Positions 45,002-56,374 of a stretch of DNA of 64,000 bases are shown in pieces. The notes beneath the pieces were generated by a model that was not told the DNA's origin, made no database searches, and saw only the letters and a list, made by a program, of their open reading frames with translations. Source of the stretch: Brachypterus glaber. Its lineage: Eukaryota > Arthropoda > Insecta > Coleoptera > Kateretidae. Every line of letters starts with the position of its first letter. Position 1 is the first letter of the stretch. The DNA is taken from assembly GCA_958510825.1 (NCBI GenBank), contig OY294044.1, forward strand, positions 67,870,357-67,934,356, read 5' to 3'. The position numbers and the translations under genes were made by a program.

Positions 45002-45976
45002 GATTCTACATCGGAAAATAGGACACGGTGTTCTAGAAGAACTTTTAAATGACATGACAACTTTCATTTTTTTTTCTTTTTGGAATTTGTTATATGAGCT
45101 CTAATTAAAAAAATAAGACCAAAATTTTAAAAATCGTTAGAGCCGTTTTTGAAAAAAATGTGATATTTCACGCTAACATACTCGGTTTGCCCTCGATGTC
45201 TCGGATTTTGACCAAACTTGGCATAGACCACTTGGCATAGACCGCTATGGTACCTAAGCACTCCATCCAAATTTTTTTCAAAACTGTCCATCCGTTCACT
45301 ATACTGGGTGTCCCACCAAGTTCTTGAAATAGCTTATCTCCGTTATTTGAAAAGGTATTAAAATTTGCAAAAAATTGCATTAAATCAAAGCCAAATAAGA
45401 TTTTACTGACTTATTTAAAACCGCCCCTTGCTTACCCACTCCCTTGAAACTACCCCCAACTTCTGTTTTTTCAAATAGCACCCCCTAATTCTTATTAAAG
45501 ACTATAAAAGTGCACTTTATTCTGAATTCAACCATTTATTATCTTAGATTTTAAGGGGCTCTAAATAACAATTATTATTTATTAATAGAAGAGTGGTATT
45601 TAAAACAAAATGACGGGTAGTTCCAGGAGACTGGGTTGTTATGAGTTGGTTTTGAATATATTAATCAATTTTCTTTTGGGTACAATTTAACGTAAGTTTT
45701 TGGAAAATGTTCTGGTTAAATTTAAAATGAAATGTGCTTTTATATTCTTTAGTAAAATAGGGAAGTGCTATTTAAAAAACTAGTTGGAGGTGGTTCCAAG
45801 AGGGTGGGTTAATAAGGGGTAGTTTTGCATATGTCAGTAAATTCTACTTTGACTACGATTTTTAAAATTTTGGTCTAATTTTTTTAATTAGAGCTCATAT
45901 AACAAATTCCAAAAAGAAAAAAAAAATGGAAGTTGTCACGTCATTTAAAAGTTCTTCTAGAACAGCGTGAGGAATC
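45002..45976. mobile_element. Large imperfect palindrome, about 975 bp
   Basis: The outer arms (45002-45140, 45862-45976) share gttctagaagaacttttaaa, tttggaatttgttatatgag and ctctaattaaaaaaat in inverse. Pairing continues inside (cactcccttgaaactacccc with ggtggttccaagagggtggg). A third, direct version of the inner block (gtggtatttaaaacaaaatg ... ggtagttccaggagactggg) lies at 45593-45660. Non-coding. Confidence 0.75.
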
Positions 45977-46297
45977 TAAAAAATAATAATTATAATAAAA
46001 ATTAATGATTTTTATTAATTTACCCACTTTAACCAAACCGGCCATGTACTCGAATTCGCCTCCTGCTATATGATACATAAATGATGCGTTTAAAAAAAGA
46101 TATCTCGATTGATGCAACTCTTTGTTTCCAAAACATTAAATAACCATAAATTATATTTTTATATACCTTTGTCTTTTAAATACAATATAAAACTTAGGTA
46201 AATGTTAATTTCTTTTTACACGCTTTTATTTAACTTACAATGTTTGTCTATTTTTTATTTATTTGTTTGTTTGTTTAGGGCAAATCTGCCAAAGGCT

Positions 46298-46965
46298 TTT
46301 TCGACCACTTAGAATATACTTAGAAAGCTAAAATTTGGTACAGTTGCTTAACTCGGCTGACAATACAATTTTATATAAAACTTCCTCCCCAATCCCCCCA
46401 CCCCTAAAATTTAAAAAATCCATTTTTTACCCACACAAGATAATTGAAAACTAAAATTAGGTTACATACTCATTTAGTGATAATAAAATTTTACAATAAA
46501 TTTTGCATCCCCCCTCGTCTCCCCATCACCCCCATATGCGTATAAGGCTAAGTTAACCCCCCTCTCTGTTTCACCCACTTAGAATATACTTAGAAAGCTT
46601 AAATTTGGTACACATGCTTTACTCGGTTGACAAAACTATTTTACATAACAATTTCCCCCCAATCCCCCCACCCCTAAAATTAAAAAAATCCATTTTTTAT
46701 CCACATGAGATGATTTAAAACTACAATTAGGATACATACTCATCCAGTGATAATAAAATTTTAAAATTTACGTCCCCCCCTTATCTCCCCATCACTCCCC
46801 ATTAGTATAAGGCTAAGTTTACCTCCTCTCTGTTTCACCAACTTAAAATAAACGTAGAGAGCTGAAATTCGGTACACATGCTTATCTCTGATGACAATAC
46901 AATTTTATATAAAATTTACCCACATCCTCCCCACCCCTAAAATAAAAAATCCTTTTTTACCCACA
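46298..46965 (+). repeat. Satellite-like tandem array, unit about 261-275 bp, 2.5 copies
   Basis: Units start at about 46302, 46577 and 46838 with cacttagaatatacttagaa-agct. Landmarks repeat in order: ttggtacacatgctt, ccccaatccccccacccctaaaa, ccattttttacccacat, catactcat-agtgataataaaatttta, atcacccccat, aaggctaagttaac. The last unit is partial. A gaccttttttttagtcattaaa motif follows at 46980. Confidence 0.9.
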
Positions 46966-47167
46966 TCTTTTTAGATATGAGACCTTTTTTTAGTCATTAA
47001 AATTTCTGTCAGTCAATCATAAACAAATATACATGTAAGGATTACCACTGAATAATACACAGGGCCGGCCTCTGCATATCGGCGCCCTGAAGCAAGCATC
47101 TGGTTCGGCGTCCCTATTTGAAAAAAAGTTTGTATCCTATAAAATTTTGACGAATAAAAAAAGAAAA

Positions 47168-47481
47168 ATAAATTAATAGTAAAAAAACATTTTTAGGAAC
47201 AAGCTTTTACTTAAGTGTACTAAAAAGAAGAATATAAACTTTCAAGTAAATCAAACCCATCATTTTGTTAAATTATACAATTTTATATGATTTAAAAGCT
47301 TCTCGCGAGATTTTCCTGTGTAAATTTCTTTTACAAAAAATCTCGTGACAAGCCATATCATATGAAATTGTATAATTTAACAAAATGATGGGTTTGATTT
47401 ACTTGAAAGTTTATTTTCTTCTTTTTAGTGCACCTAAATAAAAGCTTGTTCTTAAAAATGTTTTTTTACTATTAATTTATT
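47168..47481. mobile_element. Near-perfect inverted repeat, arms about 145 bp
   Basis: aataaattaatagtaaaaaa-acatttttaggaacaagctttt on the left and the same inverted on the right. atcaaacccatcattttgtt-aaattatac is shared exactly. The centre is a loop of about 22 bases around cctgtgtaaatttct. A CAGGGCCGGCC motif lies 105 bp to the left. Confidence 0.9.
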
Positions 47482-48213
47482 ACCTACTGACTTAATCTTT
47501 GTCTATAGATTAAAAGGGTTTTATAATTACCTACTGAGAACGGTAGAACTTCAAAAACAAAAATATGCAATATTGTAATTAGTTATACATTAATTTTGGT
47601 AGGCAAACAAATAAAGATAAGTTAATTAACTTAAGTTTATATTCTTTTAAGTAAATTTACTTAAATAGATGGTGTTTACTAAGTAGGTATAATAAAATAT
47701 TAATATTTATCAATATTTATCAATATTTATCAATATAAACAATTTCTACCCACACCATAATAAAATTAACTTACTTTCATAATATAATTATCAAATGTCA
47801 TGAATTATAAACCAACTAGTAATCAAATATATGATAAATTTCATCACAAATCACATTTTTGTTTACCCAGAAAGGATATAAAGTTATAAGTAGGTATTAT
47901 AAGTAGGTATATTTAAAATTATTGTGATTGCTGTTACAGCAATGCTGGGCCTGTAAAACTGATTTATGGCAGTCCAATTAAATTAATACCTAGTAGGTAT
48001 ACCTATATATATTTAACCAGAAACTCGTAACCATTGTACTATTAACGGGCAGGGACGGATTCAGAGGGGGGGAGGAGAGGAAGCTTTTCCGAGCTCGGGT
48101 TTGAGGGGGGGGGGGTCGACGGCGACAGTTTCTTTTAGTTCATAATAATCAGTTTATATTTTATTTATTTATACTCCCTCCAAAACATTAAATTAAATTA
48201 TATTTATTTAAGT
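47482..48213. other. Simple-sequence patches
   Basis: atatttatca is repeated three times at 47702-47735, ataagtaggtat twice near 47887-47912, and a G-run follows at 48098-48112. No coding. Confidence 0.4.
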
Positions 48214-48304
48214 ATTAAGTGCATTTTACCGGTTGAGGATTATTTTGGAGATTGAGACGAAGTCGAAATCTCTAATGCTATCCGAAACCGGTAAAGCACT
48301 TAAT
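48214..48304. repeat. 91-bp palindrome
   Basis: ATTAAGTGCATTTTACCGGT and its inverse ACCGGTAAAGCACTTAAT, around an inner arm pair gagattgagacg / cgaaatctct. It can form a long hairpin. Confidence 0.85.
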
Positions 48305-49229
48305 GGCTGTGATGCTTATTACGGTTTTTGCACGATCCAACAAAATAAACATCAATAATATTTATAAAAGTGAAAATAAAACGTAAAATTTATTTTATTG
48401 TAAAAATCAAGTCAAAATTTAACCCTAACAACGGGTTGCTACGTATAAGAAACAATGCTAAATTCCTAATTTTGTTTGATGTTTGTCCTGTGTGCCAATT
48501 AATATCTTTGTAAAATAAACATTTTTTGTAAAAAATGCGTTAAGATAACAATTTTGAGCTTTAAGGTGCTTGGAACATAATAAATAATTATTTCGTTCGA
48601 AGAAGAAACCTAAATAGTCCAATAGCGTTTAACAGTTATATTCCAATTGTAATTTTATATTTAACTAATAAAAACTAATTTAAAGCTTTAAAAATTAAAA
48701 ATTAGATTATTATTTACTTACCGCCTCCCGATCGGAAATTTACTTACCGATCAGCAATTTGTAAACATAACCTACTGCTGTCATAATTAGGCTAGTAAAC
48801 AAGTTTAATTACCCGATCGTGCAAAAAAATATATTAAAATCGTAAAACACTGTTCTAAAATTAAAATAGATCATCAAAATTGTAAAAAAATGCCTGCGTC
48901 CCTATTTATAAGTTTGTTTTTAATTTAAAATTTTAAAACTGAAGTTTTACAATATTAAATTAAGATAAAAAACGTAAGAAGTTAACCAAATTCGTAAAAA
49001 AACTCTTAGTTGATAAAAGGCTGACGACCATTTTTAAGGTTGTCAGAAGGGGCGTCACTTCAGCTTCCCTTCTGTACAAGAGGAGTTACGGACCTAGGTG
49101 GGAAAATTATGTTTTGGAAAAATGGGAGGCCCGGAAAAAGTTTTCCCAGGGACCTGGCTGGCTCGGTCCAGCTCTGGTGTCGGGTAGTAAGGAATTTTAA
49201 AATGTCAGTTAAAAACCAAACCAAATATT
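48305..49229. other. No gene identified
   Basis: AT-rich to about 49020, then a GC-richer patch (49030-49200) with a 69-codon frame lacking any recognisable motif. Confidence 0.35.
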
Positions 49230-49395
49230 TTTTTCTACGACTGCTTTAGAATGTAAGCAAATACACACACTTTTCAAACACAAAATGAATCCATTCTAGC
49301 TCTAGATTCCGTATCAAGTGTTAGAATGAGCACATGTAGTGCCATCTCTTGTTTATAAAAGCAAAGAAAAGCAAAGAAAACTGTAGCAAAATTAG

Positions 49396-49397
<2 letters not shown>
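49230..49397 (+). repeat. R1 family, second copy, left part
   Basis: tttttctacgactgctttag ... actgtagcaaaattagcaaa matches 27569-27740 closely. The match breaks off at the AT tract and resumes at 53366. Confidence 0.9.

Positions 49398-49398
<1 letters not shown>

Positions 49399-49477
<79 letters not shown>
49399..49477. repeat. (AT)n microsatellite, about 79 bp
   Basis: Uninterrupted AT alternation. At the same point the intact R1 copy has only a short atatatatat. Confidence 0.98.
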
Positions 49478-49478
<1 letters not shown>

Positions 49479-49654
49479 CAGACCTCATATACTAGATTGG
49501 GGATTCCATTGCAAGATCAAAAAAATTTGATGCGACTCTTCCTCTCTCTCGAATTTTCGTTTCTCTGTTTACAGTAACATCCACAGTTTTATTGGTATTA
49601 TGTGGTATTTCCCTAGTGATTTTGTTTACGTTGGTTATTCTGTATTGTTTTTAC

Positions 49655-49865
49655 GAGCGCCTAATTATAGCTACCCGCACCGAGATTATTTTGGTTTTTT
49701 GTTGTTTGCGGGACGTTAATTTACTTTAGCGTTGGTTAACGGTGGTTTTGTGCCTGTTTTTATTTTGTAAAAAATTGGTTTGGATTTAGAATAATATATT
49801 GAAAAACGGTTAGCCCTCTACTACGCAGGCGCATTTCGGGTGCGGGTAGCTATAACTAGGCGCTC
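49655..49865. mobile_element. 211-bp MITE with 27-bp TIRs
   Basis: GAGCGCCTAATTATAGCTAC-CCGCACC and its inverse GGTGCGGGTAGCTATAACTA-GGCGCTC. It sits inside the 3.9-kb block. No clear target duplication. Confidence 0.85.
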
Positions 49866-49934
49866 CTTCGTTTTTGTTTACCTTTCAGTAATCTGTTTGG
49901 CTTGTGGATTTTTTCGCTTTGTTCATGTGTTTTG

Positions 49935-50450
49935 TTAACTTTTGCTGGATTCCGGGACATACAAAAATTACGGAAAATGGAGCAGCCGACAGAATAGCGA
50001 ATGAAGCCTGGAAAATCTCGTGGTTCGAGTCAAAACGCATTTCCGTGATTACAACCAAGAAACAAAAGAAATCCTATTTATGAAGTGGAAAAAAGAATGG
50101 GACAGTATGGGACAAATTAAGGGAGTCCCTTAAAAGGACGCATGTACTGGGAAAGGACAGAATTAAAAAAGAGAACATGGTTAATAACTTAGGACTAACC
50201 AGTAAAAAAAGAACAAAAATATGTCATATGAGAGGTAAACACTGCTTTACCAACTCCCACTTGTTTAAAATTTACATAAAGGAAGACCCATGGTGTGGTG
50301 CGGAAATATACAAGACATCAAACATATCCTTTTTGAATGCCCAAGACACTCCCAACAATATTCATCCTTCTATGGGGCCCTAGCTAAGACATGCCCAACC
50401 CCTATTAGCCTAAATTTCCTGCTTGTGACCCCAATAAATCCATAGCAGTA
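49935..50450 (+). pseudogene. LINE relic: RNase H C-terminus and zinc knuckle
   Basis: One frame reads FCWIPGHTKITENGAADRIANEA, the last catalytic block of the RNase H domain of I-group non-LTR retrotransposons (W-PGH-...-N--AD--A). Further on, HMRGKHCFTNSHLFK and, after a frame change, DIKHILFECPRHSQQ give the C-C-H-C knuckle that follows it in such elements. Stops and frameshifts separate the pieces. The 5' part, including reverse transcriptase, is absent here. Confidence 0.7.
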
Positions 50451-50784
50451 GAAATAACCAAATTCTTTCAAAATAAAAACTTAATTGTAGAAAATCAGAA
50501 GAGGAAAGATATCGGAAAGGAAGTTACCAGAATTTAGAAGTCCACATGACCTGGCAAGAGAGCCTAGAGCAAACCCGAATTGGATTGGAGTGTTCAGTTG
50601 TATATTTATATTCAGTTTATAATATTTTACTATTTTTTTATCATTGATATTTATATTTTCCCTTATTAGTAAAACAAACTGTGATTAGACAGACACTTTT
50701 GTGATCAAAGAGTTTTTTGACAAAAACTTTTGTGATAGACACTTGTGTAAGAATATTTTTAATATTTGATATATAAATCATATG

Positions 50785-51017
50785 TATACACCGTTTTATG
50801 AGAATACGAATATGACATCACAGTGCGTAAACTAAATAGCACTCTGTAGGGTCACTGGCATCTATTTCTTTTAACCTAAATTTTTTTTTTTAATAGAAAA
50901 TGTATACCAAAAAAAATTATTTATCAAGTCTTCAGAAATATATGCAAATATCCATACAGAGTGCTATTTAGTTTACGCACTGTGAAGTGCGATTTGTATT
51001 TTCTCATACAGTGTATA
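50785..51017. mobile_element. 233-bp foldback MITE
   Basis: The left arm (tatacaccgttttatgagaa ... cacagtgcgtaaactaaata-gcactctgta) pairs with the right arm (tacagagtgctatttagttt-acgcactgtg ... ttctcatacagtgtata). Confidence 0.85.
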
Positions 51018-51053
51018 AGATATAATATATTATAAATCATATTTATAATGACC

Positions 51054-51432
51054 AGAGTTGATACTTTCAATACAATAACAGGGTTGGACAACAGGAATAT
51101 TAAATTATTTCTAATTTTTGGTCAGTTTGTTTAATACATATTTATGCTGAATAAGATTATATGTCTGTATACAGACATAATCTTATTCTCTTATTCGGCA
51201 TTGTCTGTATACAGACATAATCTTATTCGGCATAGATATGTATTAAACAAACAGCCCAAAAATTAGAAATAATTTAATATTCCTGTTGTCTGACCCTGTT
51301 ATTGTAATGAAAGTATCAACTTGCTCATTATTATTTTTTATTCGGCATAGGTATGTATTAAAGAAACTCACCAAAAATAATTTAAAATTACTCTTGTCCG
51401 ACCCTGTTATTGTAATGAAAGTATCAACTCTG
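51054..51432. repeat. Foldback with extra arm copy
   Basis: agagttgatactttcaatac-aataacagggt (51054) is inverted at 51293-51322 and again at about 51400-51432. tgtctgtatacagacataat-cttatt forms two small palindromes at the centre. One arm has thus been duplicated. Confidence 0.8.
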
Positions 51433-51620
51433 TACATTACATAGTAGAGAATCTCTATGTTAGTTTCTGATATTATTCTACCAAATATTACATACAATTT
51501 TTTTATAATAAAATTTATTAATATATTTATATACTTAATTTATTAAAACAATTTTTAAAATTAACTACTCGTCTATCCATTTTTACTTTATACCAAGATT
51601 AATCCTATATGAAATATGTA

Positions 51621-52329
51621 TACAGTGCGGTCCAAAAGTCACCCCCCCCCCTTTTAACTTTTGAACGAGTTGAGATATCGACTTCAAATTTAGAACTCTT
51701 AAATAAGACAACTTAAACTATATTTTAGCATATATTTCATATTTTCAGCTCTAAAAATGTGGGCATGGGGGGACATTTTTGTTAAATGAAAAGGGGGGTC
51801 GTGTGATACATCATTTTAAAGCTTATAAAATTCTCTATTTACACTAACATTTTTTAATTTTTTAAAAAGGTTTTTTAAGGTTTTGATTTTTCAATTTTTT
51901 GTGCTAAAACATTCGATTTTTTAAGTATATAAATTATAAATTTTTATTTATGTCAACTAAAATTAGTTTAAAAGTATAATTAACATTTTTTTATGATGAA
52001 ATTAGGCATTTTTAAAAAATTATTTGTTTTTTTTAGAGGAATTTTGACATTAATACCCATTTTCAACCCCATTTTAAACCCATTTTTTTTTAATTTAAAA
52101 ATATGGAGTTAAATGGAGAATTTTATAAGCTTTAAAATGATGTTTTAAACGACCCCCTTTCCATTTAAAAAAATGTGCCCCCATGCCCACATTTTAAGAG
52201 CTGAAAGTATTAAATATATGCTAAAAGATGGTTTAAGTTGTCTTATTTAAAAGTTCCAAATTTGAAGTCGATATCTCAACTGCTTCAAAAGTTAAGAGGG
52301 GGGGGGGGTGACTTTTGAACCGCTCTGTA
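51621..52329. mobile_element. TA-flanked element with about 280-bp TIRs
   Basis: TACAGTGCGGTCCAAAAGTC-ACCCCCC and its inverse GTGACTTTTGAACCGCTCTGTA, with TA directly outside both ends. The arms stay paired to aagcttataaaattctc / gagaattttataagctt. CAGTG-type ends with TA fit Tc1/mariner MITEs. A degenerate relative lies at 20960-21715. Confidence 0.85.
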
Positions 52330-53209
52330 TAAACATTAAATAAAAATTCATATAATATATTAAGATTACTACAGTAAAATTTTGGTCTTTAAGGTCTTCG
52401 TATGTCCCAAGGTTGCTCCAGCTAAGGCTATTTTAGTATTATATATTTTCTTTGATGCATACTTCCTTATGCTTATCTGCATATAAACTCGCATTTTTAT
52501 TTCCATAAGTTTGTTGGTTATTATCATACTGGATGGCATAATTTCATTACTCTACAATAAAGACATTAATACTATCAATTAAAAAGTAATGGGAAAATCC
52601 CCATCCAAAACCTATAAATATCTAAATGTTTTATAGAAAGCTTATGTAATCCTATAAAATTGTTTTATAGGTCGAAGTAGGAATTTTTTTATGAATTGTG
52701 TACCTATAGCTTTTTTGGAAAACCTTTGTCCAAAAAAATGTGAAAACTTATAGATACTTACACGTTTCATAGGGATTGTCCTACTAAAAATTTCCAGTAG
52801 GTCTAGAAAAATATCTGTTCAAAAACATAGAAAACTTATAGATGCCTACGTTTCATACAGATTTTTCTACTTAAACTTATAACAACAAAACAAAACAATT
52901 GAATAGGTTTATGCATAGGGATTTTCCAATAGGTCTCTATAATAGTCTCTATAATAGGTCCTTTTTGACTGAGAAAGCTGATATGGTCACTACACCACTT
53001 GGTTTGGTTTGTTTTAACTTACCCTTTATCCATAGTCAACACAGATCTGTGATAAAACATTATTCCCCACAATCCATATCTTATATATTTATATATAGTC
53101 ATATATTGTTTTTAGATTTATATTCAGTAAAAATCAAAAGTTTATTTATATTTTTCAAAGTTAACCTCATCTTGTGATTTTGACGTCTGTGTTAAAACTT
53201 CACTGTCCA
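52330..53209. other. Rest of the 3.9-kb block
   Basis: Imperfect repeats of about 100 bp at 52600-52880 (aaaacttatagat-c-tacacgtttcata). The 92-codon frame at 52899-53177 is AT-driven and unassigned. Confidence 0.35.
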
Positions 53210-53365
53210 AGATAACCAACGTAATAAAAAAACATCAGATAATACCAATAAAACTGTGGATGTTACTGTAAACAGAGACACGAAAATTCGAGAGAGAGGG
53301 AGAGTCGCATGTGTTAGTCACTTTGAATACGTTAATATTTTATCTAGTATGTAAAATCTGTGATA

Positions 53366-53812
53366 TATATATTTTACCATGAAATATTGAATAATTTAAT
53401 GCAATTTAAAGTTTTGCGTTAAATATACATAAAGTTTATTAGTTTTTCTTAATATTTGACTAGTTTTTTATCAATTTAGTTCAAAAAATTAAAACTGCTA
53501 TTGTTAAATATTTAAACCTGATATATGTCACAACAATCTGACATAACCTTCAATTTTTGCATTATAATTTGTAAATATTTGCTAAAATTAAATAAAAATC
53601 TTTTTTAAGTACTGATTTGATAAAATTATTAAATAAAATTAATTGCTTTATTTAAAAATATGTGTTTTGTTGCATTTACTATGTCGAGTCACAAAAAACA
53701 TGGTTTTTATCCTTGTCCGCAGTTTAAAGCCATACAGTGTTTAATATTTGCAGTCGAAGAAAAATTATAGTCTACAACACGTATGGAATTGTCTATTCCA
53801 TAGAATATACTA
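53366..53812 (+). repeat. R1 family, second copy, right part
   Basis: attttaccatgaaatattga ... gtctacaacacgtatggaat matches 27755-28175, resuming just after the insertion. The GC-rich palindrome present in the first copy is missing. Confidence 0.9.
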
Positions 53813-53875
53813 TTCTACAAGATTTTATCGATAATTATGACTAATTAGTTAACGATATTATAACTATAATTATAA

Positions 53876-54032
53876 GGGTTGTTTACCCAATGGTATTGTA
53901 AAAAGGTTAGTTCAATAATTCAATTCAGTAATACTAAACTAACAATTTTACCATACCAATAAAATGTCAGATGTATTTGTCACATTTCATTTCAATTTTT
54001 AGTTTAGTGGTAATTGTTAGGTAAACCAATCT
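53876..54032. mobile_element. Short TIR MITE, about 155 bp
   Basis: gggttgtttaccc(aatggta) at the left, ttaggtaaaccaatc at the right, with ttagtttagt / actaaactaa paired further in. Target duplication unclear. Confidence 0.55.
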
Positions 54033-55104
54033 TTAGATAAATCCATAACTAGAAAAAAATCTTTGAAGTAAAAATGAAATTAAAATTAAATTAAATCATG
54101 AATGACAAGCGTGCAAGGAGAAGTACGAACTAAGTATAAACACGCAAAAAGAAAATTCAACGTAGGCCTGTGTAATTAGCATAAACCTCTAATCACAGAT
54201 GCCCGGTAAATTTTACGGGTAATTTTTTTTGTAGTTATAAACCAATTTTACAAAAAAAAAGGCAATTTCTTTGTTATTTTTAAACTAGTTAAGGACAAGT
54301 TTTAAAGTTTTTTTCATGAAACTATATCAGACACATATATGCAATGGTAGTGGAGGTGGTCAGAAACTAGCAAACTGAATAAGTCCGCCGGTAAAATTTA
54401 CCGGACGGCTGTGGTTAAGGGTTAAAACCAGCCAGCAACCTTGCCAGCAACAAAATTAATTTTTTCGCAGGCTGGTTTTATTGCAAATATATGTGGTAGT
54501 AAATAATAGCCTTAAATGTTAAATTTAAAATCAAGATCTAGGCCTATTGTAACTTCAAACACTATATTTTACATGATGTAACTTGCATCCTGTATAAAAT
54601 TAATTGTTGTCATTCAGATTATAATTAAACAGCTCAAATCCGTGTTGCGAAATCAAAACATTTTGTAAAAAATAATCAAGGCCTGACATTTAACATTGTA
54701 AATTATTAACAAGTACTACTATTTACTATTTTTTATGATATACTTAGGTTTTAATTGCCCAATAATTCAGCTTGCTAACTACCTGTGCTTAATTATTTCA
54801 TATTTTTGTTAGTATAATTATTTTACTAAAATATACCTAGGAAAAAAGATCTATGAATGGCAAACAATTTTGACCTTAATCATTTATTTATTGTTTAAAT
54901 TTACATTGAGCAGTGGCGGATCTACGGGAGGGGTAAAGGGGGGTATATACCCCCCCCCCAGGATAAAATAATTTTAATTCTAAATACGAATTTTCATGAT
55001 ATAATCAGGGACGTTGAAGCCTTTTTCCCAGAAAAAGCAGTAAGGGGCGTCAAAACGAGCTTTTTTAAGGTATATATTGCGTTTAAGTGGACCATAGACC
55101 TTTA
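54033..55104. other. No gene; one possible hAT-like end
   Basis: cagtggcggatctacgg (54912) looks like a hAT-type terminus and is followed by G and C runs. No opposite end or duplication was found. ccggtaaa-ttttac motifs (54205-54220, 54390-54403) occur twice. Confidence 0.35.
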
Positions 55105-55680
55105 TATTCGTAAAAATTTTGGCTTGCGGCGATAGAGGATACATACATCTTTGTGAAATTTGAAATTGTAAATATCTGCGGCACTGAGGTTTTCTCGCAT
55201 TTTTGTGAAATTTTGAATAATAAACTCGATAATAAAGCTGTTTAAAAATTAAAATAAAACTTAAGCGTAAAATTCGTAAAAATTTTCGCCTGCGGCTAGA
55301 GCTTTCTTTAATTTTTGTGAAATTTAGAATAAAAAAACTGTTTAAAAATTAAACTAGACCATAAAGTTTGTAAAAATTTTCGCCGGTGGCACTGGGGTCT
55401 TCTAATTTTTTTTTATATTTTACACTGTATAACTTAAGCGTAAATATTTTCGCCTGCGGCGCTAGAGCTGTCTTGCATTTTTCTGAAATTTTCAGTAACA
55501 ATACTGTTTCAGGATTAGAAAAAAATCGCCACTAGGGCGTAAAACTTAAACGTGAAATTCGTAAAAATTTTCGTTTGGACTTTAGACCATCAAGTTTGTA
55601 AAAATTTTTGCCTGTGGCACTGGGGCCTTGTACGTTTTTTTTAGTTTTTGTAAAAATATTCGCGTGCGCTTTCTTACGTT
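55105..55680 (+). repeat. Degenerate tandem array with CGCCTGCGGC motif
   Basis: GTAAAAATTTTCGCCTGCGGC-like cores recur at about 55111, 55277, 55367, 55441, 55560, 55594 and 55650, mostly followed by ctagagctttc or actggggtctt and then ctgtttaaaaatta. Unit length varies (about 35-165 bp). No coding. Confidence 0.7.
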
Positions 55681-55824
55681 ATTCTTAATTTAAGAATATA
55701 AAAGTTAAGTTTTTGAATTTCGCAAAATGAAAATAAAAAAAAAATTGAAAAATTATGGATTTTTTTTTTAAATTACATTTTTTTTAGTTTTTCACAAAAA
55801 AAAATTAAAGAAAAAATATATATA

Positions 55825-56051
55825 CCGTAATTTCACACAACTATAGTCCGGCCACACAACTATAGTCCAAGGCCCCCAGGGGGCAGGGGATAATTATTTT
55901 TAAATGTTTACAATTTCTTGTGAAAGTTGGTGTATATGGGATATACAGCAACACGTTTTCAGTTTTTTTTTAAATACGCTGGTTATGGAATATAGGTGTG
56001 AAGCTGGACCATAGTTATGTGAATCTGGACTATTGTTGTGTGAAATTACGG
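55825..56051. mobile_element. 227-bp TA-flanked MITE
   Basis: CCGTAATTTCACACAAC and its inverse GTTGTGTGAAATTACGG, with TA at both borders (55823-55824, 56052-56053). cacacaactatagtcc occurs twice at the left, with diverged inverse copies at the right. Confidence 0.85.
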
Positions 56052-56103
56052 TATTTAATTTTTTTTTTCATTTTTTTTTCTTTTGAATATATTTGGGAAA
56101 ATT

Positions 56104-56172
56104 CAATATATCATTTACTGTGAATAGTATATAATACAATGCGTAGCAGTACATATCTTCACCGCTTGTTTC
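56104..56172 (+). repeat. Short dispersed repeat, copy 3
   Basis: tttactgtgaatagtatata ... gtagcagtacatatcttcac-cgcttgttt, related to 25160-25229 and 26100-26146. Confidence 0.6.
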
Positions 56173-56374
56173 TATTAAAATACTTTTTTTAATGATTTAG
56201 GTAATTCAAGCAACTTAACCAAGGACAATTAACCCCTGTTAATAATTTTATAATCTATAGAATATCTTTTTAACTATTAATACAAGTTAGTGAAAAAAAT
56301 ATCATGACCATAAAATCAACTGGTTTAAATAAAAGGTAACAATATTATGAAATAAAGAGAAATAAAAAATATAT

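Larger units (their letters stand above)
49484..53363. mobile_element. 3.9-kb TIR-bounded block inserted into R1
   Basis: Outer ends catatactagat (49488) and atctagtatgt (53343-53353), and long subterminal inverted arms: gcgactcttcctctctctcg and tgtttacagtaacatccaca-gttttattggtattat at 49532-49636 versus 53210-53312. Inside are a MITE, a LINE relic and three foldback units. No transposase frame was found, so the mover is unknown. Confidence 0.7.

Noticed and set aside
54912..55030. hAT element starting cagtggcggatctacgg
   Set aside because: Only one end could be found; no inverse end or 8-bp duplication.
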